Shown here piece by piece: positions 33,540-45,300 of a stretch of DNA of 64,000 nt. The DNA is taken from assembly GCA_022605405.1 (NCBI GenBank), contig JABYQQ010000024.1, forward strand, positions 645,468 to 709,467, given 5' to 3'. This stretch comes from Earliella scabrosa (Eukaryota > Basidiomycota > Agaricomycetes > Polyporales > Polyporaceae). The notes under the pieces are model-generated. The model saw only the letters and a list, made by a program, of their open reading frames with translations, had not been told where the DNA came from and did no database searches. How positions within the stretch are numbered: the stretch's first letter is position 1; each line of letters begins with the position of its first letter. A program made the translations under genes and the position numbers.

Positions 33540-34504
33540 ATGTCTGGCATCCGCTACTCCGTCGTTGTACCTGCGTTCAGGGAGAATGGAAATCTGCGTC
33601 CGCTCGTGACGCGCATATTTGGCGCGCTCTCCCAGGTCAACTCCCCCGTCAGCCCACACGAAGTCGAGGTGATTGTGGTGGACGACAACTCTCGCGACGG
33701 GTCTGTCGAGACCGTCGAGGCGCTCCGGCGCGAAGGCTACAACGTCCGCATCATCGTACGGACAACAGAACGTGGTCTCAGCAGCGCGGTTGTTCGGGGC
33801 TTTAGAGAGGCGCAGGGCGACAATATGTTGTGCATGGACGCGGATTTGCAGGTGAGGTCCTTGACATCCCGTCCGCATGTATGCTGTCCTACGCCCGACT
33901 GCTCACGAGAGACAACTTGTAGCACCCTCCTGAATATGTCCCCGCTATGCTTGCGTCAATGTCTCCGACAAAGCAGTTCGCGCTAGGCACGCGATACGCG
34001 AAGGGCGTCGAGATCGACGAAGGCTGGCCTCTATATCGTCGCGTCATCTCCTCCGGCGCGCGCATGCTCGCCCTTCCGCTCACCTCTGCAAGCGATCCCA
34101 TGTCCGGCTTCTTCGGTATCCGCAAAGAGACGGTGAGTCGTGCCCATGCACTCACTGTATGCGCTTCGGTCCACCAACGATGACCCTCCCAGTTCCTCAA
34201 GGCGCGCAACTTGAACTCGGACGGGTTCAAGATCGCGCTGGACCTGCTCGTAAAGTGCAACATCCCCGGCAACGCCATCGCGGAGGTGCCGTTCTCGTTC
34301 GGCGTCCGCGCGGAGGGCGAGTCGAAGCTCACGGGCAAGGTCATGCTCCGCTACCTCGAGCAGCTCGCGGAGCTGTACTGGTACCGCTTCAGCGGCCTCA
34401 TCATCTTCCTCGCCATCCTCTGCTTCGTGTTGTTCATCCTCATGGCGAAGGCGCTTCTCACCACGTATGGCGGGTTGGACAGCAAAGCGCAGAGCAGGTA
34501 CTGA
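33540..34504 (+). CDS. DPM1: dolichol-phosphate mannose synthase with C-terminal membrane anchor, three exons, 277 aa
   Basis: GT2 enzyme that transfers mannose from GDP-mannose to dolichyl phosphate at the ER, supplying mannose for N-glycan, O-mannose and GPI assembly. Exons 33540-33851, 33923-34132 and 34193-34504 each hold whole codons. Motifs: SVVVPAFRENGNLRPL, the nucleotide-binding DDN at residues 48-50, the metal-binding DAD at 100-102, ALGTRYAKGVEIDEGWP, and SDPMSGFFGIRKE. The C-terminus has a hydrophobic helix (SGLIIFLAILCFVLFILMA), as in the yeast single-subunit enzyme and unlike human or fission-yeast DPM1, which need DPM2/DPM3. A self-anchored enzyme is therefore inferred. Confidence 0.95.
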
Positions 34505-35981
34505 GCGCGGGTCGAGGGGATGAGTGGTTGAGGATTGTACTCTCGGTGGACAGTGTCTGTAAAGATATGCGTAACGTTATTATTGTCTTCTGTTTCCTCT
34601 TTGCAAGCCTGGTTGTGTTGAACGTCCACAGAGTCATACAGGCGTCAAATACCCGGCCAATGGGATCTCTTCTGTGTCACTCCAGCGCAGACAAGCTATA
34701 AGTCACTAGTACATCTCGCACAGCACTCAATCGACCGCATATATTCACTATTCTTGGACGCGGTACGTTCGATGAAGGCCCTTTCAAAGCCAGGAATTTC
34801 TTCTCTGCGGCACGCTACTGGCGGTATATGATGATCCGAAAGGCTGAAGCCCTGTTGTCCTACTCCGCGATAGATTTACTCGTCGCCTAATCTGACGGAC
34901 CGTGACAAGGTACGAACGCAGAATCAATAGCGTCTACTTCGAGCCAGTTGTGGCTGCGAAGTTGGGGTGCGTTAGGATACCCAGAGTTAACCTCCCACTT
35001 ACGAACCGCCTCTTGCCTGGACCTTCCCTCCCACAGCTCAAGTGGTCGACTAGAGGCACGTTGACAAGACATGCTTGCTCACAAGGACAGTCTGGCACTT
35101 CGACGCGAGGAGCTATCGACTACTCTGACTCTACATCGCATAGTGTGATTAATTCGGTAGTGTGAAATAACACGCCGTCACGCGACATGGTCCCGGAGTC
35201 TTGGTGGAAGAGTTTGACTTTGCTGAGGGCAAGAATATCAACACGAGTACGCACTCGTGGCGACGACCAGTGCTTACAGAGGAGTCAATTATCCAAACAT
35301 CGGCCGGGTAGACAAGCATTTTGTGTAAGTCCTCTTCATCGTCGATCGCTACGATGTGCCGCATGCTGACACCCGCACAGGGAGGACCCAATTCGTGTAA
35401 CGAGCGAAAGTGTCGTGATGCTGCTTTGCGACAAGGGTCCCTTGCCTCCATGAACAGATCCGGGCTTCCAAGGTGAGGAGACAGTGTTTGAATACTTAGG
35501 GACTACACTTCATTTTTACACTCTATCGGCTCGCTCTATCGCAGACAACGTGAATAGGCGGTGATGAAACGCCTCCACGGAGGCTTAATCGAAGCGGACC
35601 ACCCACTCCGCATGCCGGACACTCAGGTAGACGAAACACCACGCCTCCTGGCATGACAAGGGGAGTCATCAGCAAGCGAAGAATGTAGTATTCATCAAGA
35701 AGACGCGTCACTCACCGACATCACTCTCCTTCAGCGGCACTGATCAGAGCATGTCATCGATGAGCGAGCATTCTCCCGGCCGTATGCGGTCACCCCCGGT
35801 TGTGCACCAGCACAATGGGGTTACCTTTCCTCGGAGGAAGATATGCATCTCCGAAGGGAGCCATACAACTCTAGTGATCGGGATTGTTCGCTTCCTGAAA
35901 GCTTCTCCGGCGGTGGGAGTCTGCATGCGGACACATGTAAGCTCTGGATGACTGGGAGGCGGCGGAGCTGGGGCAGTCTCG
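34505..35981. other. no clear gene
   Basis: Short open frames only. The left end is presumably the DPM1 3' UTR. Confidence 0.45.
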
Positions 35982-37121
35982 TCATAAGACTGGTAGAGAA
36001 ACATACCCGCCTGGATACACCATCGAAACCGTGAAATCTAGAGAGAAGGTGACCGTTTCCTCCAGCCCGTTGCCATCTTTGACGACGATCAGCACCAGTA
36101 TCTGCAGCTTCTTCCTCTCTTCGACGAACCCGCGGATGACGTCCGTGGTGTCAGGGACGAGGAGCCCGTAGACCTTGAGCTTCAGTAAAGTGAGGGCAGG
36201 GAACTTGGACCCGGCGGCCGCGGCTGTGACAGGTGAACCGAGGGCGCCCAGTTCGAGATGGAGTACCGGGTTGATTGAATGAAGTGATTGTTGAGGAGAT
36301 GACGTAGTAGACATCGCAGCGATGATGGGTTGTTCAAGGCGGGGGCGGGTGACAAAGGCAAATTGGGGAATATGATCAACCCATCATAGGAGGGAGCGTT
36401 GCGTTGTGCCAGTTGCTGGACGTTGGGCATGGCGACGTCCGCTTCCCATTTGACAATTGAGGGAGACGGGTAATCCGTCGCCGTCGACCAAGATGAGCGT
36501 CGCTCAGACTTCATGGCGTAGAGTGAACACTTCTGAGAGATCCTACATGGATCCAAGATTGCACTATGCCAATCGTAGTGAACTTCTCGTGGTAAACTCG
36601 GAAGCACTCACGTAGTCCGTGACGTTTAAAGCTGCAAGCAATGCTTGTGGAGCGTATCAACCACATCCCCCGGAAGACAGGCTGGCGGTCCTCCTCTCTC
36701 CGTGACCGTACCAGGAAAAGGAGCTCAACGAGACAAGGTTGGTAGAACATAACATATCTATAACAAAGGCGGGTTGCTGAATAATTGTCTGGCCAACTAG
36801 AAGACAGGACGTACTTGTGACAATCCTTCGTAGGTTCTCGAAAACCTATTGTCAATCCCCGTACCGCAGGGGCAAGTGCAGACTGTTGTGCTATATGGCT
36901 GAGACGGCGAATGACATGCGCGGAGCGATATATTTCGCTATTGGATCGTCTTATTTCCTCCTCCAACGGTGCCCGATCTTCGAGGAAGGGATTGCGAGTA
37001 AAATTGACGAGGAGAGTGACATGTGCGAACATAATGCGGGTGGAGAGGTGCTTCAAGCCGAGTCGGCCCTGGTCGAAAACAAGTAGTAAGATCTCGGGGG
37101 AGAGGGCTGGGAAGCTCCGCA
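35982..37121 (-). pseudogene. F-box-like gene, probably decayed
   Basis: Minus-strand pieces of a typical mushroom F-box gene are visible but do not join cleanly. An exon starting near 37121 reads FPALSPEILLLVFDQGR, then LKHLSTRIMFAHVTLL and SALAPAVRGLTIGFREP up to a GTACGT donor. A later piece ends ALLAALNVTDY at a GTGAGT donor but carries an in-frame TGA a few codons earlier. The last piece (35982-36314) has Leu-rich sequence (FPALTLLKLKVYGLLV; VIRGFVEERKKLQILVL) and a normal stop. No start codon in frame was found for the first piece. Either several introns were missed or the gene is broken. Function, if any, would be that of an SCF adaptor. Confidence 0.4.
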
Positions 37122-37777
37122 GTCACCGTTTCGACTAACATCGTTCCCGGTAACATGTTGTAAGCCTGGGGAGTTGTAGGGAATCGTGGAAGTTGAATTT
37201 CGTTGAACTTGCGATGCAAGGAAGGCGTTCGGGAGGCGACCACACTGCGACCATCATCTTCAATGCCTTTACATAACCCGTCCCAACGCAGAGGTTTCCT
37301 CGGACTCAACTCGGACTCCATTTCGTCGGCTCTCAGAGGCTCAGTCTATCGCCGCTCTTGGCTTACAGAACTCAACTTTTGATCAGCCCGCCGAGTCTGC
37401 ACCATCATGGAGGTGTCACTGGTAGGAAGCACGCGTCAGAGCATGGTTGGGGCGCGGTAAGTAAGCCCCATTCCAACACTGCTTAGTGATCTCGTGATGA
37501 TCTGCAGCGCGGTAGCCGTGTGCAGCGTCCGGGTGTTGCAACAAAGCTTGTTCGCTTTGCGCGATTACAATAACGAAACAGACCCCCGGATATATAGCCC
37601 AGCCGTCCGCTTCATTCCCTCCTTCGGTCTTTCCCCTTCCTCACGACGACCCATCCGTTCACGAACTCACGACCTGGTGTTGTGTTACCCGCCACTGACT
37701 GACTGATAAGTCCACTTCAACGTCCAACTCGAGTTTACCATACATCCTTTGCCCGGCGCATTCCACGACACGAAATC
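37122..37777 (+). promoter_or_regulatory. upstream region of the lactonase gene with TATA box
   Basis: TATATAG at 37591-37597 lies 181-187 bp before the ATG at 37778 and is followed by pyrimidine-rich sequence, a plausible core promoter. No ORF of note. Confidence 0.45.
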
Positions 37778-39115
37778 ATGGTCAACTTCACCATCCTTGC
37801 CGGCGGCTACTCGTCATTCATCGCGTCCTACCTCTTCAACTCGGATGCAAACACCCTCACCCTCCTCGGCCAAAACCCGAGTGGCGAAAACCCCTCATGG
37901 GTCGCTCTCCACCCGACGAACAAGAGCATCCTTTAGTGCGTACCACATCCTTGCTGTCGCCGCGTGTTCTCATCGTCCTGTCGTTCCCCTCGCATAGCGC
38001 CACGAATGAGGTCACGCAAGGCGCAATCCAGTCGTTTGTCGTGAAGTCAGACGGTCTCCTCACTGCTCCCATCGCACAAGCAAGCACAGGAGGCAATGGC
38101 CCGGCGTTCGCCATCCCGCTCTCTACAGGGCCGGTCGCTGCCATGAACGTACGTTCCTCTTGTTGACTACGCCTCACATCCCCCGTGCCCTTACGCCACA
38201 CGCCACAGTTTGGTGGTGGAAACGGTGTGATCGTCCCCACCCAGGAGGACCCAACACAGTTCATCTCGGCCGCACCCATCATCACCTTTGGAGACGCCGC
38301 TACTTCGCATCCACACCAAGCGCTTGAAGTCGGCGAGGAGGTTTTCGTTCCAGACCTGGTGCGTCTCAGCTCTCTGCTTCTGCCCTCCACTCGTCTTCCG
38401 CCGTCAAGCGTATTGGCACCATCCCATTCTGCTGCAAAAGCCCCATCCCCTCCGTCTATGAGTGAGCTCGCCGAGCTAACTCCCGCTGCTTTGTCTGTAG
38501 GGCTTGGACACAATCTGGCGGTTGACCCCTGCCGGCGCCCCAGGCTCATACGCCATCCGCGGTGAGATCAAGCAGCCGCAAGGCTCCGGCCCGCGCCACA
38601 TCGTCGTGCGCGGCGACCAGCTCTACACGATCCACGAGCTCGCCTCCACGCTCACGCAACAGACCATCCCCTCCGACCCGTCCGTGTCCGACGCGCCGCT
38701 CACCGCGAACCTCTCGATCGTCCCGCCCGACCTGCCCGAGGGCGCGTCGATGTTCGCGGCGGAGATCCTGCTCGCGGAGGCGTCGAGCGCGCCGGGGAGC
38801 GCGTTCGCGCAGCCGTTCATCTACGCGTCGAACCGGAACCTGGGCACGCTCGACCCGCGCGGGGACGCGATCGCGATCTACGCGGTCGAGCCCGAGCTGA
38901 GGCTCGTCAAGCACGTCTTCACGGGCTTGAACCAGATCCGCGGGATGGAGCTGAGCGGGGGGAGTGAGAACGAGTTTCTTGTTGCGGCGGGCGTGCAGGG
39001 CGAGGCGGGCACGATTGTGTTGAGGCGCACGCAGGGCGGGGCGGACCTCGAGATCGTCGCGACGAACACGGAGATCCCGACGCGGACGAGCTTTGTCTGG
39101 GTTGAGGACTTCTAG
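37778..39115 (+). CDS. lactonase-type seven-bladed beta-propeller protein, four exons, 357 aa
   Basis: Member of the lactonase family that includes bacterial 6-phosphogluconolactonase (Pgl) and fungal carboxy-cis,cis-muconate cyclase-like proteins. Exons 37778-37935, 37998-38148, 38209-38358 and 38501-39115 total 358 codons. The start is MVNFTILAGGYSSFIASY. Family features: NPSWVALHPTNKSILY, GPAFAIPLSTGPVAAMN, the loop FGGGNGVIVPTQ, GSGPRHIVVRGDQLYTIHEL, FIYASNRNLG, and near the end TGLNQIRGMELSGGSENEF. There is no signal peptide, so the protein is probably cytosolic. The exact lactone substrate cannot be told from sequence; aromatic catabolism or the pentose-phosphate shunt are the usual proposals. 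The last exon has very high third-position GC. Confidence 0.9.
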
Positions 39116-40626
39116 GTGGAGGCAGACGATCTTGACTGCTGACTGCTGACTGCTCGGGGCCGATGGATGGCCTTGGTGACGCTGCTTTGTGTTGCGGCTG
39201 CACTGGGATGGCGGTTGCGACGTTGTTGTTTACTCGTAACTTATTCTTTCAGGCAATGCATCGTTCGTCGTGGGGAAAGCCGTCATCGGTCGCCGTGTGA
39301 TGCGCGCTGTACCACAACAGTGTGCATTCGCGAAGAATTGCGCTGGGAATGGAGACGAGTCAGCGTCCGCTCCGGGAATAAAGTAGCAGACCGCACTCGC
39401 ACGGGAACAAAAAGCGAGCGGGATGTGTCTAGACCATACATGGCATACGTGGATGGGGTACTCGTGCTAAGCTCAGGAGGGCATAATGTTTGAGCACTAG
39501 TACTTTCTTGTTGTTTATGCTGTGTGTATGCGCGCCCGGGACATCGATATGGCGGAACCTTGAAGCTTGGGAGCTCGAGGCTTCCACAGACCTTGCATGA
39601 GGTTTGAGGCTTGAGCTTGAGCTCTAGCTGACGTGCGGCAGGGAGAACATAATCCGCCCGGTCGGGCGCAGACACGAAACGTCGACGAAGGTCAATTCAT
39701 GCGGTTGTACCGAGCCAGACCATACCGGATACGTGTACTCGTCCGCTGCAGCCTGTCAAGAGCGGACTTCAGAAAATCTTCGCTGAGTGTGCCATATGGA
39801 TGTGTTTCGGGGTATCACTTGGGTATCGATTGCCATTCTCCGCCTAGCTAGCTGACAGTTCTGCAGTACCGGTATGAGTATGGACAGCTACTGCAGTGCA
39901 GGCTAAGTGCGGGTGGGGGGAGAGGTCCGAGGAAGAGAGTATATGCGGGGGTTTGTATTCGTACATTTGCCACGCCGTGGGGGGCGGCGAGTTCGTTCGT
40001 CTTGTCTAGCTAACTACTGAGTCCGAGTCCGAGATCGTGAGAATAGAAAGGGAAAATTGAGGGAATAACGCTTAGCGAGGGAGGGTGGGATACGAGACGC
40101 GCGTTTTGGGCGCAGATGTGCGTGCATGTGCATTCGTGGAGGATGGGACATGAAGGGGCATGTGCAAGAAGCCAAGAAAGTAGGGACATGAGGGAGAGCG
40201 TGAGCGAGAGAGGGGTATGAGAGCGGATGTGCGGGGTAGTGAGATTGCGGGGAATGTGGGGGGATGTGGGGGTATTAGAGGTCATGTACCAGGGAACTTA
40301 GTGTACATATGTACAAGTAGGAGACCGAGGCATTTGCGATATTGCGATGTGCGAGATAGTCCGAGATGATCAGCAGCGAGCGAGCGAGAGAGTCAAGAAA
40401 GTGGTAGCGTCACCAAGCCCAATTCCAAATCATACAAGAAAGAGAAGAAGATGCGTGCGTGCGTGCGTGGATGGAGGGGGCCGTTCTCCCGGCCTGTTTT
40501 TGGATTTGGACAGGCAACGCGTCATCAGAAGCCGTATGTCGAGGGAAAAGCCGTCCTCGTCGGCGTCGGCCCTCGATCTGCTCCCGGGGCGAGAAGACAG
40601 AGAGACCGGAAGCGCAGGGATAGCGT
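39116..40626. other. 3'-to-3' intergenic region
   Basis: Lies between the convergent lactonase and F-box genes. Contains G-rich tracts at about 40220-40275 and a short gcgt microsatellite at about 40452-40467. No gene recognised. Confidence 0.5.
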
Positions 40627-42355
40627 TCACGAAGTGGTCATCCGGCGGCTGCTGGGCCCGCTCCGCCTCGGGGGCTGGCCGCCCACGTACGGCGGCTGGG
40701 GGACAGGCCCGGCAGCCTGGGGCATGTGCACATGCGGGATCGGCGCAGGCCCGCGCGAGGGATAGTAGTGCGCCTGGGGCTGCCCGGCGTGGCTCGCGTG
40801 CGGCAGCGGGTACAGGTGCTGCCCGTGGGGCACGGCGTACTGCTGCGAGTAGTGCGCGCTCGGAGCTGGCGGTGGCGCATACGCGTACGCTGAAGGTCCG
40901 ACCATCGATCCTGAGCCACCTTGCGCGTGCTGCATGGATCGACGCGCGGGCGGGCACATGGGAGGAGGCACCTCGCGCTCGTAGCCCCAGGTCGGGACCG
41001 GCATCGGCGCCTTGCCAGTGACGACCGCGCTGGCTGCGCGCGCCCTGTTGTTGGCGAGCGAGCCGACGACACCTGGAGCTGGCTGCCGGGGGGCCGGAGG
41101 CGTGCCAGCGCGGAAGAGGTCGACGAGACGGGGGTGCCGCTTGGCCTCTGCGAGGAAGAGGTGGGCGCCGGCGAGCTCGGGGGCCGGGGAGAGGACGATG
41201 CGTGCGAGGGCGGGGTTCTGGGCGATCTGTTGGGATGGGACAAAGTCAGCGGCGGGCTCGTTTCAGACTGACGTGGAGAAGACAGGAAGCAGGGGTGGCG
41301 CGGAGAAGACGGGAGAGAGAGACGGACCTCGAGCAGCGTCGTGTTCCACACCGCGGGGAGCTGCGTTCGGAGCGTGTGCAGACGGGGCGCAGCGGCGAGC
41401 GCCTGGCAGAGCGCGCTTGCGGCCGGAGAGGGGCTCAGACGGAACGCAACGTTGACCGTCTCCTGTGGGTTCGCAGATAGAAGCCAGTCAGTTACGTCAA
41501 TCACTCCTCCCAGAACTCGCTCGCTCCCAACAACGCCCATGCACGCCACGCGCTCGATCGAAGTGCAGAAGTCGCTACACATCGTTCTTCCTGTCCGCTC
41601 TCGACGCCGCGGCCGCACGCGCACCCGCCATCCAGACGCCATGCCACGTCGCGCAGCCCACGGAAGCACGCGTGCAGGAGGGACGACAGCGAGAAGACGG
41701 GGCGAGGGAAGAAGAGGGAGGAGACGAGATGAGGAAGAGCACTCACGAGTCTGTGCCAGCGCGAGACGGCCTTCGCGAGCTGCTCAAACACGTAGATTGG
41801 ATTAGGCTGCGTGAGATACGCATTCTTGCGGATGACGAGGTGGCGGACGCGACGCGTCATCGTGAACGCCTCGCAGAACTCGACGACGCGACGGTCGCGC
41901 GGGGCTTCGCCGGCAGGAACGACCGCCGTCGAGGCCGTCGACTCGGGGTTCTCGCCGTTGTCGACGGTGATGTCGAGCGTGTCGAGGCTTGTGCACAAGG
42001 GCATGATCTCCCGGAGTGCCGGAGACGTCGCGTGGAGATGGAGGCTGCGGATGCATGGCGCGAGCGAGGGTGTGTACCGGAGGGCGCGGAGGAGGAGCTC
42101 GGCGTGGCGGGACGAGCGGAGGACAGGATGGCGGTAGTGGATGGGCGTTGCGATACGTAGCCACGAGCGACATACGAGGAGGGGCGAGATGACCGTTGGA
42201 GGGCGTGTGCTAGTCGGCGTCTGGTAGAGGTGCCACGAGGGCCTGGGGGATGGTTCGGGCGACTGGACGAGGACGAGGGCGAGGATGCGCTCGAGGATCT
42301 CCTCGGGGACGTCTTGGAGCGTGATGGGCATGGTTCGTCGCGGTGTGCGTGGCAT
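40627..42355 (-). CDS. F-box protein with Pro/Ala/His-rich C-terminus, three exons, 447 aa
   Basis: Exons 41747-42355, 41328-41462 and 40627-41226 all contain whole codons (448 in total). The N-terminal F-box reads ITLQDVPEEILERILALV, with ISPLLVCRSWLRIATPIHY in the second half. The middle has the usual mushroom F-box helices and strands (CTSLDTLDITVDNG, TRRVRHLVIRKN; LCQALAAAPRLHTLRTQLP). The last 100 residues are low-complexity with Pro, Ala, His and Tyr (YAYAPPPAPSAHY), probably disordered. An alternative start at 42331 (MPITLQ) is equally good. Likely role: SCF ubiquitin-ligase adaptor with an unknown target. Confidence 0.8.
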
Positions 42356-45300
42356 TGTACGGCAGACGGGCGTGGCCTGTGTATGGAGAATGACGGGGGG
42401 TGGGCTCGCAGAGGTGGGCAGATTTAAGTAAACGGATCGGTAGGCTGGCGGGGCAAGCGCGCGAGTACGAGGGCGTTTTATCCGAGAAGAGTAGTCGAGT
42501 CCCGGGCGACAGGACACGCGCTTTATGGATAGCTAGGCGAAGGCAAGATGGGCAGCTCGGGGAGTGCGTACGTGAGCTGTGCAAGGCGGACTGGCCTCCC
42601 TGGTTGCTGCCTGCTCTTATTTGTTGCGGTGGACGATGCGGGAGGAATGATGGACGAGGGTTTGAGGCTGTTGCTCGTTTTTGTGCTGGCAATTGTCTGC
42701 CCACCGTGGCCGCCTCTGTGCTTCTGGGCGGGGGTGCGCGAAGAGAAGCGGCCGCATGCGTCGCTCCCACCATGCCAGCTAGCCGACGTCGTCGAGAGCA
42801 GAACGGCGCGCGTTCCATCCGTCGCTGCGAGAGGATGCGAGAGCGAGGCTCGCAGCCTCCCTCTTCATTAACGCTTGCCGTCCCAGGAACCCGGCGTCTG
42901 CGCCCCGCTCCTGCCATATCAGGTAGGTTCGCGCACGGCAGGAATCGCCGATCCTCCGATCCCTCACCAGCCGGCGGCATGCCCGAATACGGCGCCGTCG
43001 CGTGGCCGTGTACGAGAGGGGGCCCTCCCAACTGCCCGGCTCGAGTCGCAAGGCTCTTCGCCAAATCTTCCTCTGCGTCCGCTCAGAGCCCGCGAGCACG
43101 TACGCTCCCGGTCGCGCGCCGGGATCTCATTCAGACTCGCGCGATTGACAATGACTGCTCTCGAGAGCGACGCGACGACGTACGCGCGATCCAGACTCTC
43201 TTGCCCCCCACCCAACGCACCTCGCAACAATTCTAGTCTGACAACCGCCGCACTGCACCGCGGCAGGCCTGCGCCCCTTTCAGAGTAACGTCAACGGCGT
43301 ATCCGAATGACTGACAGACGTCCTCCAGCGCCGCCCGCGCCTTGGCCTGCTCACATCATCCCATTCAGTCTTCGTCCTCCGTAGATCGCCCTCGCCCGAC
43401 GTCCCCTGCCGCCACCCCGGCCTTCCGAGGGCGATCGAGCTTCCAGCTCCTGGTCTCATTATAATTCATGAATTCGAGGGGAACAAGGCAGGGTGCGTGC
43501 CAATCCGGGCATCGCCCTCGGACGTCAGCCGGGCTCTTCCTAACTCTAAACCGTACCCGCAGGCAGGACGCTCGATTTCGTTCATGATTCGAGAGATCTC
43601 GCCTCGGCGAACTCTCAGGTCGAAACCTTGAGCTTACAAGTATGAACTGTGAAGCGTGCGTGCCCTCTGCATGAACTAGGCTCGATCGAGGCCTACTAGG
43701 GTGCCCGCAGATCCGGTCAATGTTCGCGCACCACGCCGTGGCCGCGTGCGGTGCAAGCTACGAGCGATCCGTGACGTGACCTGGATGATTCGTGCATGAA
43801 TCATCCACCCGTCCTGAGCCCTCGTCCACAATCGCCCCGCTGGGCCCCTCGGCCAGGCGCGCACAGCATCGGGGCTCGGTGCGCAGCCACCTGTGCATCC
43901 CCGCCGACAAGACCGCGAGCAGTGACCACGAATGATCGTGATTCATTGAACGCCGGCGTGCATCTCCAGTTCCACTGTGGTCCGCCGGCGATCTCGTTTG
44001 TACCACAGTGCCACCTCCCGGGACACACAACAGCTGGAATTCACGTTCGTGTCCGTCTTCCAAGTTCTGGTTCTTGTTGCCGCTGTAACTGATGAGTCGC
44101 AGGTCGCACATGGCCATCCTAAACCCCTCGCCGCAATCAATACACGCCTGCCGCAACTGCGGCGACTCAGCACGCGCCTTCGAGAGCTCGCAAGTTTAAG
44201 CTTCATGTGTCGTTTGTCCACCCTCGAGGGGGGTCCCTTCTGCGGGCGCGCAATGACAGATCCCACCCGGGCCCAGCCTCGCCCATTCTCGGTCTCCTCG
44301 GACTCTGCGCTTCGGCTTGAGGTGCCCACGGGCCACTGTGTTTGCGTCTCGGTCACTCGGTGACCTCACCCTGCAGCAGTCATCGACCCATCGACCCATC
44401 GGCCATCGCGCATCTATCGAGATGTGTCTGTCGTTCGTCCCACAGATCCCGCACCTTGACACATTGACGCGTCGGGTTCCGCGTCTCGTCTCGTTCCAGC
44501 CCGTGCGTCTGTTCCACTTCGCGCTTTGCATGGCAGCTCATGCGAGTTTGCGAGTTTCCTGTATCGTGGTAGTGCTCGCCCCTACTACCCCCCCCCCCCC
44601 CCCCCCTAGGATGCCGGCGGCGGTGTCATGCGTCAACGTCGAACGCTGTCACCCTCTGTGCGCGCATAACACGGCTTCACGCAGCCTATCACCGCGCGAG
44701 AGGACTGCAGCAAACCCACTCGCGCGCACACGCACGCGCCCTCCCCGGCTTTCTGCGGCGACAGGTCGCTCGAGTGTCGATTTCCTCCGCTGGGCCCTCA
44801 CGTCACGTCACGCCGTGGCACGGCCCAAGGAAGGCAAAGGAAGGACAAGGGAAGGATGTGCATCAGACGCGGTCCGGGAATCAGACCGTCGCGCCGTTCC
44901 ATCTGACAACATCTCCAACCCAAACGTTAACAGGTACGCAAGTACGTACGTACAGCACACTCGGAGCGTCCCCCAGCGTCCTCCAGAGCCGTTCATCAGG
45001 AGAGCGACGCGGAAAGCAGCAGACATCAGATTCCAGACGTCCGCTCCCGCCGCTCGGCACCAAATGCAAATACTTACCTCGTCCGCCAAACGCCCGCCGC
45101 TCGCGTCCTCGTCAGGCTCCCAGGGCGGCCTACCCTGCACTGTGACACACATGCTCCCCTCACCTGCCTGCGGGTGCGCGAAGTGCCGAGAAGCAAGGCG
45201 AAGGCCGAACGCGGAAGGAGCGCAGCGTCTGCGGTGGGGAGAGGGCGAGCCTCGAGGCCCCCCGCACTCGGCGCGTGTATGCGGCTCAGCTGTGAGCCTA

